Assembly: GCF_003290025.1 (NCBI RefSeq)
Contig: NZ_QNHG01000002.1
Coordinates: 167,122-231,121 of the forward strand
Length of the DNA: 64,000 bases
DNA from: Pseudogemmobacter bohemicus
Lineage (GTDB): Bacteria; Pseudomonadota; Alphaproteobacteria; Rhodobacterales; Rhodobacteraceae
Direction of reading: 5' to 3'
Each line of letters begins with the position of its first letter. Position 1 is the stretch's first letter. Made by a program: the position numbers and the translations under genes. Shown here piece by piece: positions 36,179 through 44,666 of the stretch. Under the pieces are notes generated by a model, which did no database searches, had not been told where the DNA came from, and saw only the letters and a program-made list of their open reading frames with translations.

Positions 36179-36516
36179 CCGGGGCGGGATTGCTGACCGG
36201 GCTGATCGCGGCAAAAGCTGTCATAAAGGGCGGACATCACCCGCATCGCCGGCTCGCTGGCGATGCGGTACCAGATCGTCTGGCCATCGCGGCGCCCGGC
36301 AATGATGCGCCCCCGCCGCAACAGCGCCAGGTGCTGCGAGACCGTGGAATCGCGGATACCAAGGAATTCCGCCAGCTGGCCGACCGATTTCTCGCCCTCG
36401 ACCAGACGGCAGAGGATCAGCAGCCGATGCCGGTTGCCAAGCGCCTTGAGCAGCTCGCTCGCCTCATCAGCGGCGGCAAGCATGGTCTCCGGGTTCAGGT
36501 CCAGTGTGGGAAACAT
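36172..36516 (-). CDS. ArsR-family repressor with SqrR/BigR-type cysteines
   Basis: 114 residues, winged helix: LLKALGNRHRLLILCRLVEG, SVGQLAEFLGIRDSTVSQHL recognition region, then the wing GRRDGQTIWYRIA. Cys36 (ILCRL) and Cys102 (DSFCRD) are 66 residues apart, the same spacing as the two redox Cys of Rhodobacter SqrR (41/107) and BigR (42/108), which respond to persulfide by forming a tetrasulfide or disulfide link. A sulfane-sulfur sensor is therefore likely. The ELCVCD-type metal site of ArsR/SmtB is absent. ATG at 36516 gives MFPTLDL. Target genes are not in the window. Confidence 0.85.
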   Translation of the reverse strand: MFPTLDLNPETMLAAADEASELLKALGNRHRLLILCRLVEGEKSVGQLAEFLGIRDSTVSQHLALLRRGRIIAGRRDGQTIWYRIASEPAMRVMSALYDSFCRDQPGQQSRPGQ

Positions 36517-36517
36517 G

Positions 36518-36542
36518 CTGCGATATCTACAGAAAATCGCAG
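36518..36542 (-). promoter_or_regulatory. Candidate autoregulatory operator of the ArsR gene
   Basis: Inverted repeat CTGCGAT-N11-ATCGCAG beginning one base upstream of the ArsR start codon, where an autoregulator would block its own transcription or translation. Confidence 0.5.
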
Positions 36543-36722
36543 ATAAGATCAACCCGCCCCGCCTCCGGGCATAGTCACGCAGAAAAACACCCCCGAGGCC
36601 GAGGGGGACTTCGGGGGTGAGATCACCGACAAACGGGTCCGCCGGTGGGCTGCCTTGTAACCGGCAACCACCTTCCGGCGGCCTGACAGGTCACTGACTG
36701 AAACGTTAACTCGTTAACTGTA

Positions 36723-36869
36723 ATGGAAACGCCCGTGTACCACGAGCGCTCCATCGCTCAAACCGCCGGTGGTCTGAAACTCGAACTCTACGATTCCGGC
36801 CATGCGACTTATTCCATGGCCCCGGAAAAAGTTAAATTCGCGTGGTTACCTAGGCAGAACTGCCTATAA
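36723..36869 (+). CDS. Possible small protein (48 residues)
   Basis: ATG to TAA frame with METPVYHERS at the start, a protein-like middle (GGLKLELYDSGHATYSMAPE) and WLPRQNCL at the end. No ribosome-binding site precedes it, and its stop codon lies in the TAGGCAG palindrome. It may be real, a leader peptide, or chance; included at low confidence. Confidence 0.2.
   Translation: METPVYHERSIAQTAGGLKLELYDSGHATYSMAPEKVKFAWLPRQNCL
36851..36866. promoter_or_regulatory. Inverted repeat upstream of the two-component operon
   Basis: TAGGCAG-AA-CTGCCTA, 163 bases before the sensor kinase ATG, in a 513-base gap. Other elements in the gap are a GC-rich hairpin (CCCCCGAGGCC, near 36590-36625) and paired GTTAAC sites at 36705 and 36713. 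The repeat fits a dimeric LuxR-type response regulator site; the gene for one is downstream. Confidence 0.5.
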
Positions 36870-37029
36870 GTTGCCTGGCCTACTGGCATTTGCCTGCGCC
36901 AGCCTTTAACCTGCCGGAACCCGGAATCCCGCGATTACAGGCAGATAATTTGCGTACAGGCCCGAAAACTGCGCCTAAACGGCCAAATTCCCGGCAGCCC
37001 CAGGCCAGCCTGTCCTGCGGGAACACCTG

Positions 37030-39402
37030 ATGCGGTACTCACTGCGGATCCTGCTCGCCTTCTGCCTTGCCGGCCTGCAGCTTATCGCCGTGCTTCTGGT
37101 GGTCTTTTCCTCTTATTTCACCTCGGAACGCGCGCTGATCGCCCATGCGCGTGACCTGCTGCGCGATGTCGGCACCAATGCGATCGAACATTCCAAAGGC
37201 TTTCTGAATCCCGCACAGGGCGCCGCCGAGCTGGCGGCCAGGCTGGCGCAGAACCAGGTGGTGGCCAGCGACGACCATGCCCGGCTTGAACAGCTGTTGT
37301 TTCAGCAATTGCAGATCTCGCCGCAATTTGCCGGCGTCTATTTCGGCGGTGAGGATGGCAGTTTTGTCATGGTCTCGCGCACGCCCGATGAGGCAGGCCC
37401 CTTCCGGACCAAGCTGATCAATATCGAAAACGGCACCCGGCGGGTCGAGCTGATCTGGCGCCGCGACGATTTCTCGATCGTGTCCCGCCGGCTGACACCC
37501 GAAGACCCCTATGACCCGCGCGAGCGCTCGTGGTTCCTGCTGGCAAAAGAACAGCTGGGCACGGTCTGGACCGATCCCTATATCTTTTTCTCGTCGCAAC
37601 AGCCCGGCATCACCCTGGCTGCGCCGGTTCTGCGCCCGGTCAATGGGCGGCGGGGTGCCGGCGGCACGCCCCGTTCGATCTGGGGCGTGGTCGGCGTCGA
37701 TATCGAGATCAACCGCATCTCGGATTTCCTGTCGCGGCTGCAGATCGGCGTTTCTGGCAAGGCCTTGATCATCCACAAGAATGGCGATGTCATCGCCCAT
37801 CCGGATCTGAGCCTCTTGCGCATCACCGCCGAAGACGGCTCGCTGCGGTTCGCCAGTATCGGGGAAATCGACGACCCCATCGCGCGCGCCGCCTTTGCGC
37901 CGCTGGCCCAAACCGGCGCGTTGCAGGTGGGCCAGGTCACGCCCTCGCAATTCACCTATGAGGGCGAATCCTATGTCTCGACCGTGATGCCGACGATCAG
38001 CGGCAAGCTGCCCTGGACCATCGGCGTCTATGCGCCCGAGAGCGACTTCACCGCCGTGATCAAGGAAAACCGGTCGCAAAATATCTGGATCGCCGTACTG
38101 GTTGCGGCGATCACCGGCCTTGCGGGGTTGTTTCTCGCCGATTACATCTACCGCCCGGTACGCGCCTTTGCGGTTCGTAATGCATTGATTTCTCAAGGGG
38201 AAGTTGATCCCTCTGCCGCGCCGCCCCGCACCTATAAAGAGCTGGAGCGCGCCAATTCCACCCTGATGCAGCAGATCGCCGCCCGCCGCGAGGCCGAGCG
38301 CGAATATGGCCAGACCTTCGAGCTGTCCTCGCGCGCGATGGCGCAGATCTCGCCGGAGGATGGCTCGGTGATCCGCGCCAATGGCAGATTTGCCGAACTG
38401 GTCGGCGCCCCCTCGCCCGAGGCGGTGATCGGCCGCAAGGTGAATGACGTGGCGCATCCCGACGATCTTGCGGCCTATGCCTGCTCCAACGGGCCGGTGC
38501 TGAACGAGAACAGCGGCGCCGAGGCCAGCCAGGAAATGCGCTGGTTCCGCCGCGACGGCACGATGATCTGGGTCAAGCTGAACTCGATCATCATCCGCGA
38601 CGAGGCCGGAAAACCGCTCCATGGCGTGCTGACCGTCGACGACATCACCGAGGAAAAGGCCCGCGCCGGCAAGATCGACCAGCTGAACCGCGACCTCTCG
38701 CATATGGCACGGGGCAATACGATGGGGCAGATGGCGGCCGGTCTTGCGCATGAGCTGAACCAGCCCCTGACCGCGATTTCGCAAAATGCCGACACCGCGC
38801 TGCTGGCGCTGCAACTGGGCAAATGGACCGATGGCGAGCTGCGCGAATTGCTGGCCGAGATCGAAAGCCAGTCGCTGCGCGCCGGCGATATCATCCGCGC
38901 ACTCCGGGGGTTTATCCGCAAGGATGAGGGCGCGCTGGCCCCGTTCGATTTCGCCGAGCTGCTGGGCCAGACGCTGCGCCTCGTCCATGCCGAGGCCAGC
39001 GATGCCGGGGTCCGGATCCAGCATGATGTCGGCGAACTGCCGCAGGTGCTGGGCAACCGGGTCCAGGTGGCACAGGTTCTGGTCAATCTCTTGCGCAACG
39101 CAATCGAGGCCATCGCACCCGACAGCGAGAATGCGCGTCAGGTGACGGTAACGGTCCGCCCGGTGATGCAGGCGGAGCGCGAAATGCTGGTCGTCGCGGT
39201 CGAGGATACCGGGCCGGGCGTCAGCGATTCCATTACGCTTTTCACCCAGTTCGAGACCTCGAAACCCGAGGGGATGGGGCTTGGCCTCTCGATTTGCCGG
39301 TCGATCATCGAGGCGAATGGCGGCGCGCTCTGGTATGAAAAGCCGGGGCCACGGGGCGCAAGGTTCTGTTTCACGCTGAACACAGCTGCGGGGGCGGTAT
39401 GA
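37030..39402 (+). CDS. Membrane sensor histidine kinase (Cache-PAS-HisKA)
   Basis: 790 residues. TM1 at ~7-29, a long periplasmic double-Cache-like sensing domain (~33-345, with RERSWFLLAKEQ and GVVGVDIEINRISDFL), TM2 at ~350-372, a PAS domain (~425-545), then the kinase: phosphoacceptor His574 in GLAHELNQPLTAISQNA, ATP-binding N, G1 and G2 boxes in LLRNAIEAI, VEDTGPGV and GMGLGLSICRSI. The kinase half is of the FixL/DctB type. The gene overlaps the response regulator start (ATGA), and pxpABC follow, suggesting a small organic acid or amino-acid-like ligand; that is inference. Confidence 0.9.
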   Translation: MRYSLRILLAFCLAGLQLIAVLLVVFSSYFTSERALIAHARDLLRDVGTNAIEHSKGFLNPAQGAAELAARLAQNQVVASDDHARLEQLLFQQLQISPQFAGVYFGGEDGSFVMVSRTPDEAGPFRTKLINIENGTRRVELIWRRDDFSIVSRRLTPEDPYDPRERSWFLLAKEQLGTVWTDPYIFFSSQQPGITLAAPVLRPVNGRRGAGGTPRSIWGVVGVDIEINRISDFLSRLQIGVSGKALIIHKNGDVIAHPDLSLLRITAEDGSLRFASIGEIDDPIARAAFAPLAQTGALQVGQVTPSQFTYEGESYVSTVMPTISGKLPWTIGVYAPESDFTAVIKENRSQNIWIAVLVAAITGLAGLFLADYIYRPVRAFAVRNALISQGEVDPSAAPPRTYKELERANSTLMQQIAARREAEREYGQTFELSSRAMAQISPEDGSVIRANGRFAELVGAPSPEAVIGRKVNDVAHPDDLAAYACSNGPVLNENSGAEASQEMRWFRRDGTMIWVKLNSIIIRDEAGKPLHGVLTVDDITEEKARAGKIDQLNRDLSHMARGNTMGQMAAGLAHELNQPLTAISQNADTALLALQLGKWTDGELRELLAEIESQSLRAGDIIRALRGFIRKDEGALAPFDFAELLGQTLRLVHAEASDAGVRIQHDVGELPQVLGNRVQVAQVLVNLLRNAIEAIAPDSENARQVTVTVRPVMQAEREMLVVAVEDTGPGVSDSITLFTQFETSKPEGMGLGLSICRSIIEANGGALWYEKPGPRGARFCFTLNTAAGAV

Positions 39403-40052
39403 AAGAGCAGGCATTTCCACCCGAAGACCCCGTGGCCGGGCTGACGGTTTTCCTGGTCGATGATGACGAGGCGATCCGCAATTCCCTGTCCCGCGCGCTG
39501 CAAAAGCGCGATTACCGGGTCGAGACTTTCGCCTCCGCTGCCGATTTTCTGATCAGCTTTGACGGCAAGACACCCGGCTGCCTGATCCTCGATTACGGGA
39601 TGCCGGGGATGAACGGGCTGGAATTGCAGACCTATCTGACCTCGGCCGGCCATGATCTGCCGATCATCTTCATCACCGGCCATGGCGGCGTGCCGGAATC
39701 GGTGCAGGCGATCAAGGCCGGGGCGCTGGATTTCCTGGAAAAGCCCTTCCGCCAGTCGGTGCTGATTGAACGGATCGAGACCGCCTTTGCCCTGGTCGCT
39801 GACCACCAGGCCGCGCGCGCCGGCAGTGAACGACTGCGGGCGAAGTTCGACCGGCTCACCAGCCGAGAGATTGAAATCGTGCGCCATATGGTCTCGAACC
39901 CGTCGGAAACCTCAAGCAAAGAAGTCGGCGCAAGGCTGGGGATCAGCCCGCGCACCGTCGACCATCACCGGGCGCGGATTCTGGAGAAGCTGCAAATCCG
40001 CTCGGTCGCAGAGCTGATCTCGATGGCGCAGCATTTCCTGGCGCGGGATTGA
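39399..40052 (+). CDS. FixJ-type response regulator (receiver plus LuxR HTH)
   Basis: 217 residues. The receiver has VFLVDDDEAIRNSL, phosphoacceptor Asp65 in LILDYGMPGMNG, Thr in IFITGHG and Lys in FLEKPFR. The C-terminal LuxR/GerE helix-turn-helix is LTSREIEIVRHM then SKEVGARLGISPRTVDHHRARILEKL. It is cotranscribed with the kinase (ATGA overlap) and lies two bases before pxpA, so it likely controls that operon, perhaps through the TAGGCAG palindrome upstream. The fused stop/start arrangement is strong evidence for a cognate pair. Confidence 0.93.
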   Translation: MKEQAFPPEDPVAGLTVFLVDDDEAIRNSLSRALQKRDYRVETFASAADFLISFDGKTPGCLILDYGMPGMNGLELQTYLTSAGHDLPIIFITGHGGVPESVQAIKAGALDFLEKPFRQSVLIERIETAFALVADHQAARAGSERLRAKFDRLTSREIEIVRHMVSNPSETSSKEVGARLGISPRTVDHHRARILEKLQIRSVAELISMAQHFLARD

Positions 40053-40054
40053 GG

Positions 40055-40819
40055 ATGCGGCAAATCGACCTCAACGCCGATCTTGGCGAGGGCTATGGCC
40101 CCTGGACGATGGGCGAGGATGCCCGGATGCTGGAGGTCGTCACCTCGGCCAATCTGGCCTGCGGCGGACATGCCGGCGATCCGGAAACCATGTTCACCGC
40201 CCTGTCGCTGGCGGCGGCCCGGGGCGTGGTGATCGGCGCGCATCCCGGCTATGCCGACCGCGAGGGGTTTGGCCGACGGGTGATCCCGATGGAGCCGGCC
40301 GCCATTACGCGCATGGTAGTGGCGCAGACCGCCGCGCTCCAGGGTCTGGCCGCGCTGGCGGGGACAGAGCTGCGCTATCTGAAGCCCCATGGCGCGCTGT
40401 CGGGCCTCGCCGCTGCGAATCCGGTGATTGCCGGTGCGATTGCCGATGCGCTTGCGGCACTGCCGGGCGGTCTGGCGCTGCTGGCGATTTCCGGGACAGC
40501 GCTGGAACAGACCGCCCTGGCGCGCGGGCTGCCGGTTTTCTCCGAGATTTTCGCGGATCGCGCCTATCTGCCCGATGGGCAGCTGATGCCACGCAGCCGA
40601 CCAGGGGCGGTGCTGCATGATGCCGATGAGATTTCTGAACGGCTGATCGGATATCTCGACAGCGGGCTCATGCCGGTTGCAGGCGGCGACCCCATTCCGC
40701 TGAACGCCCATTCCGTTTGCATCCATGGCGACACGCCGGGGGCTGCGGATCTGGCACTCCGGCTGCGCGACCGGCTTGCTGCGGCGGGGGTCGCGATCAG
40801 ACCCTTCCTGCCCGGCTGA
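40055..40819 (+). CDS. pxpA: 5-oxoprolinase subunit PxpA (LamB/YcsF)
   Basis: 254 residues. IDLNADLGEGYGPWTMG, NLACGGHAGDPETM, VVIGAHPGYADREGFGRR, RYLKPHGAL and NAHSVCIHGDTPGA are all LamB/YcsF hallmarks. PxpA works with PxpB and PxpC to cleave 5-oxoproline (pyroglutamate) to glutamate with ATP hydrolysis in the cytoplasm. The ATG at 40055 begins two bases after the response regulator stop; GGATTGAGG overlaps as a ribosome-binding site. pxpB follows after 6 bases. Confidence 0.94.
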   Translation: MRQIDLNADLGEGYGPWTMGEDARMLEVVTSANLACGGHAGDPETMFTALSLAAARGVVIGAHPGYADREGFGRRVIPMEPAAITRMVVAQTAALQGLAALAGTELRYLKPHGALSGLAAANPVIAGAIADALAALPGGLALLAISGTALEQTALARGLPVFSEIFADRAYLPDGQLMPRSRPGAVLHDADEISERLIGYLDSGLMPVAGGDPIPLNAHSVCIHGDTPGAADLALRLRDRLAAAGVAIRPFLPG

Positions 40820-40825
40820 CCCGGC

Positions 40826-41503
40826 ATGGCCGCGCCGCGCTTTCGCCCCGTTGCCGAACATGGCCTGCTGGTCGAGTTCGGCGAAGGTGTGGATACGGGC
40901 CTGCACCGCCAGGTGATGGCGCTGGATGCCGCGCTGAACGCCGCGCCGCCGCCGGCCATGATCGAGACCGTTCCGGGAAATGCCTGCCTGCTGGTGCGCT
41001 TTGATTGCCTTGCGACCGATCATGCCGGGATGGAAGCGGCGATCCGTCAGCATCTCGGGCGCGGTGCGTCAGAGCTGCCGGCGGGGCGGCTGCGTGAGAT
41101 TGCAGTCTGCTATGATGCGCCTTTTGCTCCAGATCTTGAGACCGTGGCGGCGAAGACCGGACAGAGCCGCGAGGCGGTGATTTCGACGCATCTTTTGGGG
41201 GAATATGAGGTCTTCCTCTACGGTTTTGCACCGGGCTATGCCTATCTGACCGGCGTGCCCGAGACGATACGCCTGCCGCGCAAAAGCGCTGCGATCCGGG
41301 ATATTCCCGCTGGTTCCGTGTTGATCGCAGCCTCTCAATGTATTGTTTCTACACTGAAAATGCCGACCGGATGGTGGGTCATCGGCCGATCACCAACCAG
41401 GGTCCTGACCGCAGACAGCGACCGTCCCTTTCTGTTCGATCCGGGTGACAGGGTGCGGTTTCGCCGCATCCGCCACGATGATCCGGAGATGCGCCATGTC
41501 TGA
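40826..41503 (+). CDS. pxpB: 5-oxoprolinase subunit PxpB
   Basis: 225 residues. The C-terminal cyclophilin-like signature VFLYGFAPGYAYLTGVPE, then PAGSVLIAASQCIVSTLKMPTGW-type sequence, identifies the KipI/allophanate hydrolase subunit 1 family. With PxpA and PxpC it forms the bacterial 5-oxoprolinase; a KipI-like regulator role is less likely because all three subunits are adjacent. The end overlaps the start of pxpC by 8 bases. Confidence 0.93.
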   Translation: MAAPRFRPVAEHGLLVEFGEGVDTGLHRQVMALDAALNAAPPPAMIETVPGNACLLVRFDCLATDHAGMEAAIRQHLGRGASELPAGRLREIAVCYDAPFAPDLETVAAKTGQSREAVISTHLLGEYEVFLYGFAPGYAYLTGVPETIRLPRKSAAIRDIPAGSVLIAASQCIVSTLKMPTGWWVIGRSPTRVLTADSDRPFLFDPGDRVRFRRIRHDDPEMRHV

Positions 41504-42446
41504 GGCGAGGCTGCTCGTGCGTTTCGCCGGCCCGCATGTCTCGATCCAGGACGCGGGGCGGCCCGGCTGGGCGCGGTTCGGTGTGCCGCAATCGGGTGCT
41601 ATGGACCGGCTCGCGCTGAGGGCGGCGAATGCGGCGCTCGGCAATCCGCCCGACGCGCCGGTGATCGAGATTTCGCGCGGCGGGCTGCAGATCGGTTGCG
41701 AGGCGGGTGAGATCGGCTTTGCCCTGGCCGGCGGCGGGTTCATGCTGGAGCATGCCGGAAAGCACCCTGGTTCCTGGTCGCGCGGCATTTTGCGGGCCGG
41801 TGAAAGCCTGGCGATCAGGCCCGGATACTGGGGCAACTGGTGCTGCCTCGCCTTTGCCGGACGGCTTTCGCTGCGGCAATGGCTGGGCAGTGTGGCGACC
41901 CATGGGCCTTCTGGCCTCGGCGGAGGCATCCTGGTGGCGGGGACCAGGCTGGATTTCGATCAGATCCGCCAGCAGCCCGATTTGGCACCGCGTTTCCCCT
42001 GCCCGGTTCTTGCCCGGCCAAGGCAGGTGCTGCGCGTAACCCAAGGGCCGCAGGAGCGTTACTTCCCCGCCGAGGCCCTGCGGGAATTGTATGAAGGCCC
42101 CTGGCGGGTGACCTCTGCCGCGGACCGGATGGGAACGCGTCTGCGCGGTCCCGCGATTGCACCGCGCGCGCCGCTCGATATGGCGTCCGAACCGCTGGCG
42201 CGCGGCTCGGTTCAGGTCGCGGGCGATGGCGTGGCCACCATTCTCACCGCTGACCATCAGACCACCGGCGGTTACCCCCGGATCGCCACTGTGCTCGATT
42301 GCGATCTCGACGCATTTGCCCAGACAGCGCCCGGCCGGATTGTAGCCTTCGAGCCGGTCCTGGCGACCGAGGCGGTCTCGCTCGCCCGCCTGCGCCAGGT
42401 AGCTATAGCGCGATATCTGGCAGGTCTTTCCCAAGTGTTCCGCTAG
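41496..42446 (+). CDS. pxpC: 5-oxoprolinase subunit PxpC
   Basis: 316 residues of the allophanate hydrolase subunit 2/KipA family: VSIQDAGRPGWARFGVPQSG, AMDRLALRAANAALGNP, VTSAADRMGTRLRGP and ILTADHQTTGGYPRIATVL. Start ATG at 41496 follows GGAG and overlaps the pxpB end. It is the last gene of the kinase-regulator-pxpABC operon. Its TAG stop shares CTAG with the convergent flagellar gene's stop, so transcripts from both sides meet here without a gap. Confidence 0.93.
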   Translation: MSEARLLVRFAGPHVSIQDAGRPGWARFGVPQSGAMDRLALRAANAALGNPPDAPVIEISRGGLQIGCEAGEIGFALAGGGFMLEHAGKHPGSWSRGILRAGESLAIRPGYWGNWCCLAFAGRLSLRQWLGSVATHGPSGLGGGILVAGTRLDFDQIRQQPDLAPRFPCPVLARPRQVLRVTQGPQERYFPAEALRELYEGPWRVTSAADRMGTRLRGPAIAPRAPLDMASEPLARGSVQVAGDGVATILTADHQTTGGYPRIATVLDCDLDAFAQTAPGRIVAFEPVLATEAVSLARLRQVAIARYLAGLSQVFR

Positions 42447-42787
42447 ATCCTGGGCTTTCGCTTTTCTTCCTGCAGCTTTGCCAGGACCTGATCGCGTCCG
42501 AAAGCCTGCCGGGCCGAGGCGAGTTCAGAGCGCCAGACTACCTCCTGCCGCGCCAGTTGCTGATTCAGCCTTGCCCGACGCCCGGCTGCCCATCCTTCAT
42601 AGACCAGAAACCGATGCGCCTCGGTCATATCCTGCATGGCATCGGCATCCGGAAGCCGGTTCAGCGCCGCCAGCTTTTCCTTCGTCGCCTCCCGCTCGGC
42701 CGCAGCTTTCGCGAGACTTGCGGCACGCAGTTCCAGCACCATACCGGCCATTTTCCGCAACCGGAGCAGGCGTTCGGCCCTTTTCAT
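42443..42787 (-). CDS. FliJ-like flagellar export protein candidate
   Basis: 114 residues, almost entirely helical and charged: MKRAERLLRLRKMAGMVLEL, AKAAAEREATKEKLAALNRL and RRARLNQQLARQEVVWRSELA, typical of the coiled-coil FliJ escort/chaperone of the export ATPase. It follows flhB by two bases at the end of the flagellar export operon. Sequence similarity alone is weak; the call rests on length, coiled-coil pattern and place. The ATPase partner FliI is not in this window. Confidence 0.6.
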   Translation of the reverse strand: MKRAERLLRLRKMAGMVLELRAASLAKAAAEREATKEKLAALNRLPDADAMQDMTEAHRFLVYEGWAAGRRARLNQQLARQEVVWRSELASARQAFGRDQVLAKLQEEKRKPRI

Positions 42788-42789
42788 CG

Positions 42790-43875
42790 CTACCTCCGCT
42801 TTCTGACTTTTTCGCGCATCATAGAAGCGAAGCGGATTGCGGCTGCCACGGCGGCATAATGCTCGCGCCGGATTTCCTGGCCGATTTCGGTTACGCCATA
42901 AATCGCCCGCGCCGTGGCCGGGTCGCGCCGGATCGGCACCCCGGCCTCCTGGGCACGTTCGCGAATCCGCGCCGCTATTTCATCAACACCCTTCGCCACA
43001 CAGACCGGAGCGCCGCCCCGCAGCCGATCCCATTTCAGCGCAACGGCGTAATGGGTCGGATTCACGATCACCACATCCGCGCCCGGCACATCTGCAAGCA
43101 TCTGCCGGGTCGCGATCTCCTGCGCGCGACGCCGGCGATCAGCCTTCAGATACGGATCCCCCTCGCTCTCTTTCATCTCATCGGTGAGTTCTTTGCGTGT
43201 CATCCGGTTGCGCCGCAGGAATTCCATCCGCTGCCAGAGAAAATCCACAGCGCCGAAAACCGTGTTCAGCGCGACAACCAGCACCAGGAAAGCGGCCAGC
43301 AATTCGACAATCAGCAGCGCCACCTGGCCGGCCTCAAACCTGGTGCTGCCGATGATCTGATCGGCGCGGTTATACAGGAAAAACCCCAGCGCCAGCGAGA
43401 TCAGAACCATTTTCACCGTTTTCTTGAGGAAATCGACGAGACCGCCGCGCCCGAATTTCTGCCCGAAATTGCCGATGATCGAGATGCGCGAGACCTTCAT
43501 CTGCAGCTTTGACGGGGCGAAGGCGAACCCTTTCGAGACGATCAGCCAGATCACGATCAAGGCGGCCGGCACCAGCATCAGGGCCAGAATCGGCCCCGCC
43601 ATCGACAGGGCCGCCGTGCCGATCACCGCCGCCGCACCCTGATCGCCGGGGCCGGGCAGCCGGTCGACCTGATCGAGGAAGGTCACCGCGACCCCTCCGG
43701 TATAGCGCAGGACCACGGTGCCAAAGATCGCGCCAGCCAGCAGAAGCCCACCACCGGAAATCGCGGCATGGATGTCTTCGGACCGGATCGCATCTCCCTC
43801 TTCCCGCGCCCTTTCCAGCCGGCGGGGTGTCGGGTCGAACTGCCTGGAATCCTTGTCACTGTCGGAATCGGACAT
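42790..43875 (-). CDS. flhB: Flagellar export switch protein FlhB
   Basis: 361 residues. The N-terminus (RQFDPTPRRLERAREEGDAI) is conserved, four membrane segments span ~35-215, and the cytoplasmic part carries the self-cleavage site NPTH in VIVNPTHYAVALKW. FlhB switches export from rod/hook to filament proteins. The ATG at 43875 overlaps the fliR stop (TGATG), so a GTG three bases earlier is not needed. It is upstream of the FliJ-like gene. Confidence 0.96.
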   Translation of the reverse strand: MSDSDSDKDSRQFDPTPRRLERAREEGDAIRSEDIHAAISGGGLLLAGAIFGTVVLRYTGGVAVTFLDQVDRLPGPGDQGAAAVIGTAALSMAGPILALMLVPAALIVIWLIVSKGFAFAPSKLQMKVSRISIIGNFGQKFGRGGLVDFLKKTVKMVLISLALGFFLYNRADQIIGSTRFEAGQVALLIVELLAAFLVLVVALNTVFGAVDFLWQRMEFLRRNRMTRKELTDEMKESEGDPYLKADRRRRAQEIATRQMLADVPGADVVIVNPTHYAVALKWDRLRGGAPVCVAKGVDEIAARIRERAQEAGVPIRRDPATARAIYGVTEIGQEIRREHYAAVAAAIRFASMMREKVRKRR

Positions 43876-44666
43876 CACCAGGCTCCGAACGGGTCAAGCA
43901 GGCGGCCGGCCAGCGCATCCTGCCAGCTTTGCAGCAGGAAGGGGCTGGCCAGGGCCAGCAGGATCAGCCCGCCCAGAGTCAGCGCCGGTGCGCCGATAAA
44001 GGTCACCATCAGCGAAGGCATCGCCCGATTGATCGCGCCGAGTGCGAGATTGTAAAGCAATGCTGCCAGGATGAAGGGGGCGGAAAGCGTGAAGGCAAGC
44101 GCGAAGGCCCGCGCGCTGAGGCCAAGCGCCCAACGTGAAATCTCGCCCGGGTCGGGCAGCTGACCGGGGGGCAGGATGTCATAGGAATAGACCAGCAATT
44201 CGACCGAGCGCACCAGCCCGCCCATGGTGCAAAACAGCACCAGCCCGCCAAGCGTCAGCAGGTTTGAGACGATGGGCTGTGGCTCCGGCCCGGTTCCGTT
44301 GAACATCTGGGCAAGCGAGACGGACTGGCCGATCATGGTCCCGGCGATTTGCAGGCAAAGGATCATCAGACGCAGAGTGAAGCCGAGGAGAAGCCCGGCG
44401 AGGACCTCGACCCCGGCGCTGCCGGGGGTAAATGTCATGCCTTGCAGTCTGGTACCCGGCAGCGGTGCCTCAAGAACGGCGGGGAGGACGATGGCGGTCA
44501 TCACAAGCACGGCCGTCATTTTCACCCTTTGCGGCAGAAAGCTTTCCCCGAAGCCGGGAAGCAGCGCGACCGCCGCGCCCACCCGCAGGAAGACCAGTCC
44601 TGCCTGCCAGATCACAGGCTCAGCAATGCCGAAAATAACGCTCAGCTGGGCGATCAGCCCGGTCAC
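43875..44666 (-). CDS. fliR: Flagellar export gate protein FliR
   Basis: 263 residues with about six membrane segments. FLRVGAAVALLPGFGESFLPQRVKM, LAGLLLGFTLRLMILCLQIAG and MIGQSVSLAQMFNGT are FliR signatures. It forms the export gate helix with FliP and FliQ. GTG start at 44666 shares GTGA with the flhA stop. Order flhA-fliR-flhB is found in related Rhodobacter clusters. FliQ, its usual partner gene, is not here. Confidence 0.95.
   Translation of the reverse strand: MTGLIAQLSVIFGIAEPVIWQAGLVFLRVGAAVALLPGFGESFLPQRVKMTAVLVMTAIVLPAVLEAPLPGTRLQGMTFTPGSAGVEVLAGLLLGFTLRLMILCLQIAGTMIGQSVSLAQMFNGTGPEPQPIVSNLLTLGGLVLFCTMGGLVRSVELLVYSYDILPPGQLPDPGEISRWALGLSARAFALAFTLSAPFILAALLYNLALGAINRAMPSLMVTFIGAPALTLGGLILLALASPFLLQSWQDALAGRLLDPFGAW

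Noticed and set aside
36705..36718. GTTAAC-TC-GTTAAC as a CtrA site
   Set aside because: The two TTAA halves are four bases apart, not seven.
37039..39420. Long open frame (~793 codons) on the minus strand opposite the histidine kinase
   Set aside because: It mirrors the high-GC codon bias of the kinase, has no recognisable motif, and lacks a coherent protein pattern; it is an antisense shadow.
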